Shown in pieces: positions 23,898 to 33,212 of a DNA stretch of 54,072 nucleotides. The stretch comes from Oscillospiraceae bacterium. GTDB lineage: Bacteria > Bacillota > Clostridia > Oscillospirales > CAG-272. Position 1 is the first letter of the stretch, and every line of letters begins with the position of its first letter. The notes under the pieces were generated by a model. The model searched no databases and was not told the DNA's origin. It saw only the letters and a list, made by a program, of their open reading frames with translations. The DNA lies in NCBI GenBank assembly GCA_015063745.1, contig SVTO01000012.1, positions 1 through 54,072 of the forward strand, in the 5' to 3' direction. The position numbers were made by a program, and so were the translations under genes.

Positions 23898-26156
23898 TTA
23901 TGCTTCGGCCTTCTGAGCCTTCTTCTTCTTGAAGCCGGAGCCTTGTCTCTGTGCCATAACCAGACGCCAGTAAACACCCTTCAGTGCCAGCAGTTCCTGA
24001 TGTGTACCGAATTCCACGAGACGACCCTTGTCCAGAACGATCAGCTTGTCTGCGTTGCGCAGAGTGGACAGACGGTGGGCAATGGCGAAGGTGGTACGAT
24101 CCTTGGTCAGCTTGTTGATGGCATCCTGGATCAGTTTTTCGGTTTCTGTATCCAGCGCAGCGGTTGCTTCGTCCAGAATCAGGATTCTCGGGTTGTGGAT
24201 CAGCGCACGGGCAATGGCCACACGCTGACGTTCACCGCCGGAGAGGGAATAACCCTTTTCACCGATGATGGTGTTGTAGCCTTCGGGCAGGTTTACGATA
24301 AAGTCGTGCGCATTGGCCAGCTTGGCGGCTGCGATTACTTCTTCATCGGTTGCATAAGGCTTTGCGTACTTGATGTTGTCACGGATGGAACCGCCGAACA
24401 GGAAAGTTTCCTGCAGAACGATACCGATCTGAGAACGGAGTGCGTTCTGGGAGATGTCCTTGATGTTAACATCGTCAATGAGGATTTCACCTTCCGTTAC
24501 ATCGTACAGACGCATGATCAGGTTGATCAGCGTAGACTTACCGGAACCGGAGTGACCTACGATACCGATCATTTCACCCTTCTTGATATCCACGGAAATG
24601 TTTTCCAGAACAGGGTTGTATGTATCATAACCGAAGGTTACGTTACGGATGGAGATATCGCCTTCGATGGCAATATCGATAGGCAGGTCGATATCGTCGA
24701 CTTCCGGGGGTTCTTCCAGAATTTCCAGCACCTTACCGAGAGAGGTGGCAAGGTTGGCCAGAACGTTGGGCAGGGTAGTAAAGTAAGCCAGAGGGTTGTA
24801 CAGAATAGTGGAGTAAGCGTTGAACTGGTGGAGTTCACCGTAGTCCATCAGGCCCTCGAACAGCAGGTAGTTACCGTAGAACATGATGAAGTAACGGCCG
24901 AGCCGCATAACTTCGGTCAGCAGAGCAAAGAATGTATTGCTCCATACACCGCGTGCTTCATCGTGTTTGGAAGCGAGATCGGTTGCATCCAGATAACTCT
25001 TGATTGCTTTATCTTCGTTACCGAATGCTTTAACGATACGCATACCGTCGAAAATATCCTGTGTAACCTGGTTAACACGGTTGTTGTACTTCCACACGGT
25101 TCTGGACAGCATGGTAAACTTACCGTTGATGCTCTTGAAAGCAACGATAACCAGCGGAATGGGGATAAATACGAACAGCGCCATCAGCGGGTTCAGGAAC
25201 AGCAGCAGAACGGATGCCAGCAGGAAGGAGAAGATCTGTGTGAACAGATTGGGCATTTCGTTTACTAAGAAGTGCTGTACCTGAATGGTGTCGTTCAGAA
25301 CACGGCCGATCAGGTCACCGGTAGCCCGGCGGGAGATCGAAGCAATGGACAGGGACTGGATTTTTTCATACACAACGGTACGCAGAAGCATCGTGGACCG
25401 GCTGCCGGTGATGGTGGCGATACGGCTGTGTACGATACCGATCGCTCTCTGGAACAGGTCAATGCAGATGATGCAGGCAAAGATGGCGATGAACCCGCGC
25501 ATATGGGGGTCGGTCAGAGAGGATACGGGACGGATGGACTCGTTGGCAATGTAATCGTTAACGGCAACCTTCTGAATGGAGGGCAGAACGAACTGAATTG
25601 CCAGAGAGATAACGGATACGAACAGAGGGAAGAGCAGCATAAGCCGCATACCCTTTGTCAGCCCCCAGAGCTTTCTGTACACTTCCTTCTGGTCACGGCA
25701 GAAGGGACAGATGGCGGTACCGGGGATGAACGGACGGTTACACTTGGGGCAGAAGCGTTCGCGTTCATCGTTGGTTACGGGTTCACCGGGGGCTTGGTGT
25801 TCCCGCAGTTTGAGAGCGAGACTTTCGCAGGCGTTGACCAGTACGGAATATCTCGGCAGGTTGCGGGCGGACTGGAAACGGCAGATCAGCGTGGTAATTC
25901 CGTCAATCACACCGTAGAATGCACAGTTACCGTATAATACTTCGGTGGAGAAGACGGTGCAGCGGGACAGATCCACTTCGGTAACAATCTCGCCGTCCAG
26001 GATACAGTAAATGTGTTTGTCGGTAACAACTGTGAACCCTTTGACAAAACGGTCTTCATACATATTGAAGGGGACACAGTACATCAGTTTCTCGTCGACA
26101 GCTCGGGCATCGTAAGCAGCCTGATCCGCCGCCGGGAGATCATAAAACAGTTTCAT
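23898..26156 (-). CDS. ABC exporter (fused permease-ATPase) with N-terminal zinc ribbon
   Basis: 752 residues. Residues 1-130 form a beta-rich domain, then a four-cysteine zinc ribbon (C136, C139, C150, C153) precedes six membrane helices (about 170-460) and a nucleotide-binding domain with Walker A GHSGSGKST, signature LSGGERQR, Walker B ILILDEATAALD and switch histidine AHRLST, all intact. It should pair with the second ABC gene of the operon as a heterodimeric exporter. The DUF1854 gene between them matches loci that some databases label cyanophycin-associated (recalled knowledge); no cyanophycin synthetase is visible here. AAGGAG precedes the ATG. Substrate unknown. Confidence 0.88.
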   Translation of the reverse strand: MKLFYDLPAADQAAYDARAVDEKLMYCVPFNMYEDRFVKGFTVVTDKHIYCILDGEIVTEVDLSRCTVFSTEVLYGNCAFYGVIDGITTLICRFQSARNLPRYSVLVNACESLALKLREHQAPGEPVTNDERERFCPKCNRPFIPGTAICPFCRDQKEVYRKLWGLTKGMRLMLLFPLFVSVISLAIQFVLPSIQKVAVNDYIANESIRPVSSLTDPHMRGFIAIFACIICIDLFQRAIGIVHSRIATITGSRSTMLLRTVVYEKIQSLSIASISRRATGDLIGRVLNDTIQVQHFLVNEMPNLFTQIFSFLLASVLLLFLNPLMALFVFIPIPLVIVAFKSINGKFTMLSRTVWKYNNRVNQVTQDIFDGMRIVKAFGNEDKAIKSYLDATDLASKHDEARGVWSNTFFALLTEVMRLGRYFIMFYGNYLLFEGLMDYGELHQFNAYSTILYNPLAYFTTLPNVLANLATSLGKVLEILEEPPEVDDIDLPIDIAIEGDISIRNVTFGYDTYNPVLENISVDIKKGEMIGIVGHSGSGKSTLINLIMRLYDVTEGEILIDDVNIKDISQNALRSQIGIVLQETFLFGGSIRDNIKYAKPYATDEEVIAAAKLANAHDFIVNLPEGYNTIIGEKGYSLSGGERQRVAIARALIHNPRILILDEATAALDTETEKLIQDAINKLTKDRTTFAIAHRLSTLRNADKLIVLDKGRLVEFGTHQELLALKGVYWRLVMAQRQGSGFKKKKAQKAEA

Positions 26157-26222
26157 GAGTTATCTCCTTACTTGCAAAGGTTTTCTGTGCAGGATTCTCT
26201 TACACAGACCCTGATACGGATG

Positions 26223-26912
26223 TCAGATATATACTTCGATGAATTTGAGGCTGTGACGGTCCAGCTTCTTGGGATCCGGGATAACAAAGCAGTTACCGTC
26301 CATATCGTTGATGATAATACGTCCGTCTTCCAGAGAACGGATGTTGTAGAAGGGGCTGTTCAGAACCATGGCAATACGGCCTGCGGAGGTTTCGGCCTCC
26401 ATGTAGGTATAACCGAACTTTTCCTTGGCAGAGTAAATGTGCGTGATTTCGGGGGTGAAATAACGTACTTCCAGTTCCGCATTCAGAAGATCCACGGTGT
26501 CCTTGTCGAAGATGCCCAGATCACGGATCATACCGATTTCGTGACCGCGGCCGTTCTTCTTGGTGTCCGGTTCTCTGACGGAGAGGAATTCGTTGGGTGC
26601 GGTGATGGGGAAGGAACGGCGGATGATTACTCTTTCGAAGAATTCTTCCACGCCTTCCGCATTGATGATCTTTGCGGAGATCAGCCCGCCGACGGATTTG
26701 CTGAACCAGGTGTTTTCCGGGGTCATGTTGATGGACTCGCGATGCTGGAAGAGCTTATCGGTATCCACCTCTTCCTCGTCGTCATCCTCTTCTTCATCTT
26801 CCAGAGCAGCGGCTGCCTTTTCCTTGGTTTCTTCCTTCTTGTTTTCCGCCTGCACCTGCTTCTTGGTATTTTCGTTCTTATTCATAGCTTCATTCTTTTC
26901 AGTGGTACTCAT
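26223..26912 (-). CDS. DUF1854 domain protein
   Basis: 229 residues from ATG 26912, chosen for its AGGAG site (an upstream in-frame start adds 16 residues). Residues 1-60 are Lys/Glu-rich and end in a run of acidic residues, likely disordered. The rest is the DUF1854 domain with FFERVIIRRSFPITAPNEFL and REPDTKKNGRGHEIGMI, followed by GIFDKDTVDLLNAELEVRYF. DUF1854 proteins co-occur with fused ABC exporters and are presumed soluble partners. Flanked on both sides by the two ABC exporter genes in one operon. Confidence 0.88.
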   Translation of the reverse strand: MSTTEKNEAMNKNENTKKQVQAENKKEETKEKAAAALEDEEEDDDEEEVDTDKLFQHRESINMTPENTWFSKSVGGLISAKIINAEGVEEFFERVIIRRSFPITAPNEFLSVREPDTKKNGRGHEIGMIRDLGIFDKDTVDLLNAELEVRYFTPEITHIYSAKEKFGYTYMEAETSAGRIAMVLNSPFYNIRSLEDGRIIINDMDGNCFVIPDPKKLDRHSLKFIEVYI

Positions 26913-26976
26913 ATCAATTTCTCCTATTTCACCTGATGGTGTTGGACTTATGTAAGACAACAGTCTGCCGGGCGGC

Positions 26977-29370
26977 TTACATGCCGGACAGAACTTTCTT
27001 CATGGCATCACTCTGGAGCATATACAGCTTGTAGTATACACCCTTCTTGGCAAGAAGTTCTTCCGGAGTGCCTTCTTCTGCGATTTCACCGTTTTCGATG
27101 GCGAACAGATAGTTGCAGTCTTTCAGGGTAGAGAGACGGTGGGCAATGGAAATACAGGTACGTCCCTTGATCAGCTCGGCAAGAGCGTCACCGATGAGAC
27201 GTTCGGTTTCCGTGTCCATAGCGGCTGTTGCTTCGTCAAGAATCAGAATGGAGGGAGACATCAACAGTGCGCGGGCAATGGAAACACGCTGTCTTTCACC
27301 GCCGGACATGGCACGGTTACCGCTGCCGACCTGTGTTTCGTAGCCTTCGGGCAGACGTATGATGAAGTCATGTGCATTGGCAGCCTTGGCGGCGGCGATA
27401 ACTTCTTCCATGGTAGCTTCGGGCTTGGCGTAACGGATGTTGTCGGCGATGGTACCGCGGAAAATGAATACTTCCTGGGATACAATGGCAATGTTCCGGC
27501 GGATATCATCCAGTTTGATGTCCTTCAGATCCACTCCGTCGATGAGAATGGAACCGGAAACAGGGTCATACATACGTGTGATCAGGTTGGCGATGGTACT
27601 CTTACCGCTGCCCGTGTGACCTACCAGACCGATATTGTCACCGGCCTTGATGTTGATGGAAACATTCTTCAGGATCGGGCGGTTGGGCAGATAATGGAAG
27701 TTAACCTTGTCGAAGGTGATGTCGCCGCGGAACTGCTTGATTTCAACAGGATTTTCGGCGTCGCGGATTTCGGGAACCATGTCGGTGATCTCGAAAATAC
27801 GCTGTGCACCGTTCAGGGTACTCAGGGTCAGGTTTACAAACTGGTTGAACGCCTGCAGAGGACCGAAGAGCATACCGACGTAACCGAAATAGGTGGACCA
27901 TTCACCGTATGTCATGGTCTCGCCCATAACGGACAGACCGCCGATACCCCAGATTGCCTGAGAGGACATACCGATGAGCAGGTTGATGACCGGGAAAATG
28001 GTCAGGGACATCATGTTAACCTTCAGGTTGGCATCGTAATGCACCTCGGAACGCTGGTGGAAACGGTTGGTTTCTTCTGCTTCCTTGGCGAAAGCCTTAA
28101 CTACGCGGACACCGACCAGAGAGTCAGCAAGGACCGTGTTCAGACCGGAACTTGCGCGATTGAGCTTGGTGTGCAGTACGTTCATCTTCGGCAGAACCAC
28201 ACGGTACATGAAGATGATGATCGGCACGGGAATAAATACGATCAGCGTCAGAACAAAATTCAGTCTGAACAGGAAGATAGCAACACCGAGCAGGGTTACG
28301 GCCTGAATGGCTACATAAGGGAGGTAGGCGAGGAAGTTGTAGATCAGCATTGCATCCCCGACAAGACGGTTGTTCAGCCAACCGGTGGACTTGGAGTTGA
28401 AGAAGCCTAGGGAGAGGGGAAGCATGGATTTGAAGATCTTCTGCTTAACGTCATATGTAATACGGGTAGTCAGACGGCTGCTCAAACGGTTGTTCCAGAT
28501 AGTAAAGAACTGGGCAACGAAACCGAGAAGGATGATTGCGGTGATCAGTCCGAACAGCATGGGCAGGGAGTGCCACTTACCGTTTGTGTTGAGGACATCG
28601 TCATACAGAATGGTACCGCTCAGAATAGGCGTTACCAGGGAAATTACCGTACACATTAACATGCAGAAGAGCAGCTGTACGACAAATAGCTTATAGGGGG
28701 TAACGAATCCGAAGATACGCTTCAGAATAGCCTTGGTGTCCAGCGCATCGCAGTCGGAGCAGAGTTTACGATACTGGTTTTCGTATATCTTACCGCACTT
28801 GGGACACTTGGCGTAGAACTGTTCAAAGATCGGGTCGTCGTCGTTAACGGTCTCGCCCTTGCGCAGACGTCCCACAATATCACGGAAGGCGAAGAGGTAC
28901 TGTCTCTTGGAGTTGGTGCAGAGGCCGAGAATTTCGTAGTCGGAATCTTCATCCCATTTTTCAAGAATCTTATCCTTTTCTTCATCGGACAGATCCGTGG
29001 TATCCGGCTTCTTTGTCGGATGCTTTCTCATGAGCAGCCGATTACTGGAAGCGAGGGTATCCACGACCATGTCGGAGAAGAACGACAGGTCAACGGTATC
29101 CAGAACGGACACAATCTTTGCATCTGGTTTCTTGTCGAAATCCTTGAAGTCCTTGCTTTTATTGGCTGCTTTGATCTTGGGAATGGAGTCGGTATCGGCA
29201 AGGAGTCGGATGAGGGTATCGGTTTTTGCGCTGTATACAAGCCAGCTTTCGCCGAATTCCCCGTCATAATCCAGATCCAACTTCAATGCGATCGACATGT
29301 CGTCTTGCGCCAGCCCGTATTCCTGTAAGGCTTTAACGGCGGCTTCTGATAAATTGTCTAACGGAAGCAT
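26977..29370 (-). CDS. ABC exporter (fused permease-ATPase) with long N-terminal domain and zinc ribbon
   Basis: 797 residues from ATG 29370, with GGAG at proper distance; the frame could start 10 codons earlier. About 180 residues of a predicted alpha/beta domain precede a zinc ribbon (CPKCGKIY...CSDCD; C189, C192, C204, C207), then six membrane helices and an intact ATPase with GHTGSGKST, MSGGERQR, ILILDEATAAMD and AHRLST. It is the first gene of the ABC/DUF1854/ABC operon; both ATP sites look competent. The N-terminal module has no counterpart in standard exporters and may be regulatory or a docking site for the DUF1854 protein (inference). Confidence 0.88.
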   Translation of the reverse strand: MLPLDNLSEAAVKALQEYGLAQDDMSIALKLDLDYDGEFGESWLVYSAKTDTLIRLLADTDSIPKIKAANKSKDFKDFDKKPDAKIVSVLDTVDLSFFSDMVVDTLASSNRLLMRKHPTKKPDTTDLSDEEKDKILEKWDEDSDYEILGLCTNSKRQYLFAFRDIVGRLRKGETVNDDDPIFEQFYAKCPKCGKIYENQYRKLCSDCDALDTKAILKRIFGFVTPYKLFVVQLLFCMLMCTVISLVTPILSGTILYDDVLNTNGKWHSLPMLFGLITAIILLGFVAQFFTIWNNRLSSRLTTRITYDVKQKIFKSMLPLSLGFFNSKSTGWLNNRLVGDAMLIYNFLAYLPYVAIQAVTLLGVAIFLFRLNFVLTLIVFIPVPIIIFMYRVVLPKMNVLHTKLNRASSGLNTVLADSLVGVRVVKAFAKEAEETNRFHQRSEVHYDANLKVNMMSLTIFPVINLLIGMSSQAIWGIGGLSVMGETMTYGEWSTYFGYVGMLFGPLQAFNQFVNLTLSTLNGAQRIFEITDMVPEIRDAENPVEIKQFRGDITFDKVNFHYLPNRPILKNVSINIKAGDNIGLVGHTGSGKSTIANLITRMYDPVSGSILIDGVDLKDIKLDDIRRNIAIVSQEVFIFRGTIADNIRYAKPEATMEEVIAAAKAANAHDFIIRLPEGYETQVGSGNRAMSGGERQRVSIARALLMSPSILILDEATAAMDTETERLIGDALAELIKGRTCISIAHRLSTLKDCNYLFAIENGEIAEEGTPEELLAKKGVYYKLYMLQSDAMKKVLSGM

Positions 29371-29460
29371 AATCTCATCTCCGCGCCCCGAATGGGACAT
29401 TTTCTGGTTGGATTTGCGTCATTTGTGAACATATTCATGGAAAAATTTTCACTTTATATA

Positions 29461-29489
29461 TTCACAGAAGGACACTTTTGTGCTATAAT
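29461..29489 (+). promoter_or_regulatory. Candidate promoter upstream of the 115-residue protein
   Basis: TTCACA, 17-bp spacer, TATAAT (29484-29489). The remaining region 29490-29659 is AT-rich with no clear gene or structure; it would be a leader of about 165 nt. Confidence 0.6.
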
Positions 29490-29659
29490 GCAGGTAATAA
29501 GGAAAAAATCTTCCGTGTTTGTACACCTAAAAAGACACATTTCATTATTTCTGCGTTTACCTAATAATAACAATAAATTTTCAAAAAAGCAAGTGTTTTT
29601 TTGATTTTTTGGAATTATGTTGTATTGCACAAAAAACGCATGGGAAACGGGGATAAAAT

Positions 29660-30007
29660 ATGTTTAAAAAGACAAAGCATTGGACGAAGAGTAAAAACGT
29701 AAACAGTAAGCGATATAAGCAGGATCTGGCAAATTACCTCCACGGCAAAGCTTTGAAATGCGTAACGGAAAAAGTGAACGGGATTGAAGAAGTCGTTGCC
29801 AAGAAAGGGTCCATTATCCGCAAGGACGATGAGCTTCTTGTATACGCCAGCCAGGATGTGGTGATGCGTGCGGATGTGCTGGAGCTGTCCGCGTGGGAAC
29901 TGCTTTCTCTGGAAGGTGTTGTCATCACCGCACCGGACAAGGAGCACGGCGGAGAAGAGAGAACCATTGTAGCCTACTACAGCTACTGGCGCGAACTGGA
30001 AGACTGA
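29660..30007 (+). CDS. Small hypothetical protein
   Basis: 115 residues, not recognised. It starts with a basic stretch (MFKKTKHWTKSKN), then a hydrophilic alpha/beta-type region and a C-terminal DKEHGGEERTIVAYYSYW segment. There is no signal peptide, membrane helix or cysteine cluster beyond a single cysteine. A plausible ribosome site (GGGGAT) precedes the ATG and the gene is 55 nt upstream of the pseudouridine synthase gene, so they may be co-transcribed. The fold looks like a small RNA- or protein-binding module, but that is a guess. Confidence 0.65.
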   Translation: MFKKTKHWTKSKNVNSKRYKQDLANYLHGKALKCVTEKVNGIEEVVAKKGSIIRKDDELLVYASQDVVMRADVLELSAWELLSLEGVVITAPDKEHGGEERTIVAYYSYWRELED

Positions 30008-30062
30008 AACATCTCCCGTGCGCATAGTATATAAAATTAAATGGAAGAGTAAAGTATAAGTC

Positions 30063-31052
30063 ATGGATATTCTGATAGACGGGCAGTATGCGGGAATGAC
30101 CATACGCACACTGCTGCAGCGGGAGCTGGGGTATTCCTCCAACCTGATCAAAAAACTGAAATTCAGCGAAAACGGCATCCTGGTAAACGGTGTTTTCAAA
30201 ACGGTCCGGTATGAGCTGGCGGAGGGGGATCTGCTTTCCCTTGCCGTAGAGGATACGGGTGCGGATGTCAGTCCTTACACGATTCCGGCAGAATTACCCA
30301 TCGGGATATTGTTCGAGGACGAATGGATCACAGTAGTGGACAAGCCAGCGAATATGCCGGCCCATCCCTCTCTCGGACACCAGCTGGATACGGTATCCAA
30401 CGCACTGGCCTGGCGGTACCGGGAGAAGCCGTATGTGTTCCGACCGGCAAACCGGCTGGACAGGGATACAAGCGGCTGTATGCTGACGGCGAATACAAGG
30501 GATGCCTCTTATAAAATGTACACTTCCATGACCACGGGCAAAATATATAAGACTTACCTTGCCGTACTGGACGGTGTTCCCGCAGAGGAAAAGGGGGAAC
30601 TGGTCAGTTATATGCACCGGAAAGAGGGAAGTATCATAGAGCGGGAAGAAACCGCCCCGGACACACCGGACGCCAAAAAGGCCGTAACGGAATATACTGT
30701 CATCGACCGCAGAGAGCATACTGCCGTAGTGATGGCTCATCCCATAACGGGACGAACGCACCAGCTGCGGGTACAGTTTACCGGCATCGGCTGTCCCATC
30801 GCGGGGGATGATCTGTATTGGAAGGCAAACGAAAACATCTCCCGTCATGCGCTTCACTGCATATCCACCTGTTTCCCGCATCCGCAGAACGGAGAAAAGG
30901 TATCCGTCCGTGCACCGATCCCGGAGGATATCCGCAGCCTTCTGACGGCGGAAGGGTACGATGCGGACGAAATCGAAAAACGGTGCAGTGCCTACTGCGA
31001 GGCCTATCACCTGAAAATGTACAACGGAAAGGATGCAGATCCGAATGTTTAA
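30063..31052 (+). CDS. RluA-family pseudouridine synthase
   Basis: 329 residues. Residues 1-65 resemble the S4 RNA-binding domain found in RluD-type enzymes, and the catalytic segment NRLDRDTSGCML (about 130-141) carries the active-site aspartate D133; the usual first histidine of HRLD is asparagine. GRTHQLRVQFTGIGCPIAGDDLY is the conserved second motif. It isomerises uridine in rRNA or tRNA; the precise target (RluA/C/D class) cannot be told. Its stop overlaps the next gene by 8 nt. Confidence 0.9.
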   Translation: MDILIDGQYAGMTIRTLLQRELGYSSNLIKKLKFSENGILVNGVFKTVRYELAEGDLLSLAVEDTGADVSPYTIPAELPIGILFEDEWITVVDKPANMPAHPSLGHQLDTVSNALAWRYREKPYVFRPANRLDRDTSGCMLTANTRDASYKMYTSMTTGKIYKTYLAVLDGVPAEEKGELVSYMHRKEGSIIEREETAPDTPDAKKAVTEYTVIDRREHTAVVMAHPITGRTHQLRVQFTGIGCPIAGDDLYWKANENISRHALHCISTCFPHPQNGEKVSVRAPIPEDIRSLLTAEGYDADEIEKRCSAYCEAYHLKMYNGKDADPNV

Positions 31053-32151
31053 GAAAATCACACGCTGGGTACCGACTGCTTCCCTGATCATATTCTTTAT
31101 CGGCATAGCGGCGGCTGTCTGTCACCTCGGCTTTCTCCTGTCTCCCGGTTTTGCGGACACCTTCAATCTGACCGCAGGCACATTTCTGCGCACGGTTACG
31201 GCCAAGCTGACCTGCTGGATCCCCATGTCTCTGGCAGAAACGATCATTCTGTCCCTGCCGGTGACGCTGCCGGTAATTTTCGCGGTCTGTCTGCGGAAAA
31301 GTGCGGGCGGAAAACGGCAGATGGTACGCTGCCTGCTGGCTCTGCTGTCCGTTGCGGTATTTCTGTATGCCCTGTTCGTATTCACCTTTGCTCCCGGCTA
31401 CCGTGCCCCCACGCTGGATACCAAACTGGGACTGGAATGGAAGGAGATCACCACCGACGAGCTGTACGATACCACCAAGGTGGTAACTGCCCGGCTGAAC
31501 GAACTGGCGGATCAGATTTACTATGCTGAGGAGATTGGTTCCGTACGTCCTTACAGCCATAAGGAGACGGTGGAAAAATGTCTGGCATCCTATGAAAAAC
31601 TGGCGGAGGAATACAGCTTCTTACCCGTACTCCGCGCGCCGGTAAAGCAGATCACCCTGTCCGAATGGATGACCTACACCCACATTTCCGGGATGTACAC
31701 CTATTTTACCGGAGAAGCGAATCTGAACACCAATTATCCGTATTTTGTAAACGTATACACCACAGCCCACGAAATGGCCCACCAGCGGGGTATCGCCAGA
31801 GAAAACGAAGCGAACTTCATTGCTTACCTTGTATGTATTCAGTCCGACGACCCGTACATGCAGTACTGCGGTTATCTGAATATGTACGAATACCTGACCA
31901 GTCCTTTGCACAAAAACGCGCCCCGGCTGTATACAGTAATCCAGGGTGCGCTGGATGAACGGGTACGCTACGATCTTGCGTGTTACAGTGCTTTCTTTGA
32001 AAAATACCGTGACAGCGTAGCTTCCGAAGTAAGCGACGCGGTGAACAACACCTACCTTGTTCTGCAGGGCCAGGAAGACGGCACCAGAAGCTACGGTATG
32101 GTTGTGGATCTGGCGGTGGCATATCATAAAAAGGCAGGAGATATCGGATGA
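31045..32151 (+). CDS. DUF3810 membrane metalloprotease-like protein
   Basis: 368 residues from ATG 31045, favoured over 31033 by the AAAGGA spacing. Three hydrophobic helices lie in the first 120 residues; the extracytoplasmic part contains the zinc-peptidase motif HEMAH (H242-E243-H246), followed by RGIARENEANF with the probable third ligand, as in DUF3810 gluzincin-like proteins. Predicted to act on the outer face of the membrane, on an unknown substrate. It overlaps the preceding pseudouridine synthase gene and the following secreted protein gene (ATGA). Confidence 0.85.
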   Translation: MFKKITRWVPTASLIIFFIGIAAAVCHLGFLLSPGFADTFNLTAGTFLRTVTAKLTCWIPMSLAETIILSLPVTLPVIFAVCLRKSAGGKRQMVRCLLALLSVAVFLYALFVFTFAPGYRAPTLDTKLGLEWKEITTDELYDTTKVVTARLNELADQIYYAEEIGSVRPYSHKETVEKCLASYEKLAEEYSFLPVLRAPVKQITLSEWMTYTHISGMYTYFTGEANLNTNYPYFVNVYTTAHEMAHQRGIARENEANFIAYLVCIQSDDPYMQYCGYLNMYEYLTSPLHKNAPRLYTVIQGALDERVRYDLACYSAFFEKYRDSVASEVSDAVNNTYLVLQGQEDGTRSYGMVVDLAVAYHKKAGDIG

Positions 32152-33209
32152 GACAGACCATACGGAACATTTTGCTGTTCTTGCTGGCGGCAGTCCTTCT
32201 GGTTATTCCCGTCAGCGGTTATGATACACCTGAGGGGTATGTATCCAGTCTGTACCATAATGATGAAGCATGGTACAAGGACAGCATGGCGCCGCTGCTT
32301 GTGAAGGACGGCGTATACCATATACCGGCGGACATTCTGGAAATGTTTCCCGGCATTACGGTGCAGGAATACGAAGAGAAAAAGAATCTGCTGATCCACA
32401 ATACGAACAGCGGCAGTTATGCTTCCATTGTTTACAGTACGGCATCCGCTGCGGTAAACGGAGAGATTGTGGGGGACGTGGATATATTCCGGCAGGAAGG
32501 GTACTATTATATCGGAGCGGAATGGATCGCCGGTATCTGCGGACTGGAATGTACGTTCCAGAAGGATCGTTCCGGCAATATGCTGCTTCGTCTGACCAAC
32601 GGGGAACAGAGACGTTCCTTTGACGAATTGGTGGACGACTATACCAGCACAGCCGAACAGGAAGAGACCAAATCCGAACCGATTGAAACGGTCATTCCGG
32701 AAGACGACCATGTGAAAAAGATTTATCTTGTCTGTACGGACACTCCCGGCACGGACAACACACCTGCGGCTTTACTGAAGAAAAACGGATTGGCTTACAC
32801 GGAATTTCTGGTAAAGGAATCGGGACCTGACCGGATTCTTGCCGATGCGGGCATTGTGACCGGCGGTGTCTTTGCCGAAGACGGTACGGTAATTGCTGCC
32901 GAGCAGGTGAATGACCGGGTACAGGCGCTGTTATGCCGCAGACTGCCCATGGCATTATTGCCGGACGACGGCGATACAGAAGCATTCAAGCAAGCCGGAT
33001 ACATTCCGATCATCCCGGATTTCACCGTAAACTATCAGACGGACCCGGACGTAGTTTTTGAAGATATGCTGAAGCATTTTCAGGATAACGACCACGCTGT
33101 TCTGCAGGTAGGTACCGACGGCTGTTCCCAGCGCATACTGGTATTGCTGAAAGAACTCCTCAGCTGGAACGAAAACTACAAAGCCGTCAGTCTGACCGAA
33201 TGGGAATAG
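32148..33209 (+). CDS. Secreted protein: copper-amine-oxidase-N-like domain plus degenerate NodB-like domain
   Basis: 353 residues with a signal peptide (hydrophobic LLFLLAAVLLVIPVSG). Residues about 25-150 resemble the copper-amine-oxidase-N-like domain found at the surface of Clostridia (VKDGVYHIPADILEMF). From about 185 the pattern KIYLVCTDTPGTDNTPAALL, then TEFLVKE, follows the start of polysaccharide deacetylases (IALTFDDGP...LL...ATFFLVG), but the catalytic Asp-Asp is missing (CTDTPG) and no HxxxH motif follows. It may be a binding protein rather than an enzyme. Co-translated with DUF3810. The domain assignment is by pattern only. Confidence 0.6.
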   Translation: MRQTIRNILLFLLAAVLLVIPVSGYDTPEGYVSSLYHNDEAWYKDSMAPLLVKDGVYHIPADILEMFPGITVQEYEEKKNLLIHNTNSGSYASIVYSTASAAVNGEIVGDVDIFRQEGYYYIGAEWIAGICGLECTFQKDRSGNMLLRLTNGEQRRSFDELVDDYTSTAEQEETKSEPIETVIPEDDHVKKIYLVCTDTPGTDNTPAALLKKNGLAYTEFLVKESGPDRILADAGIVTGGVFAEDGTVIAAEQVNDRVQALLCRRLPMALLPDDGDTEAFKQAGYIPIIPDFTVNYQTDPDVVFEDMLKHFQDNDHAVLQVGTDGCSQRILVLLKELLSWNENYKAVSLTEWE

Positions 33210-33212
33210 TGA

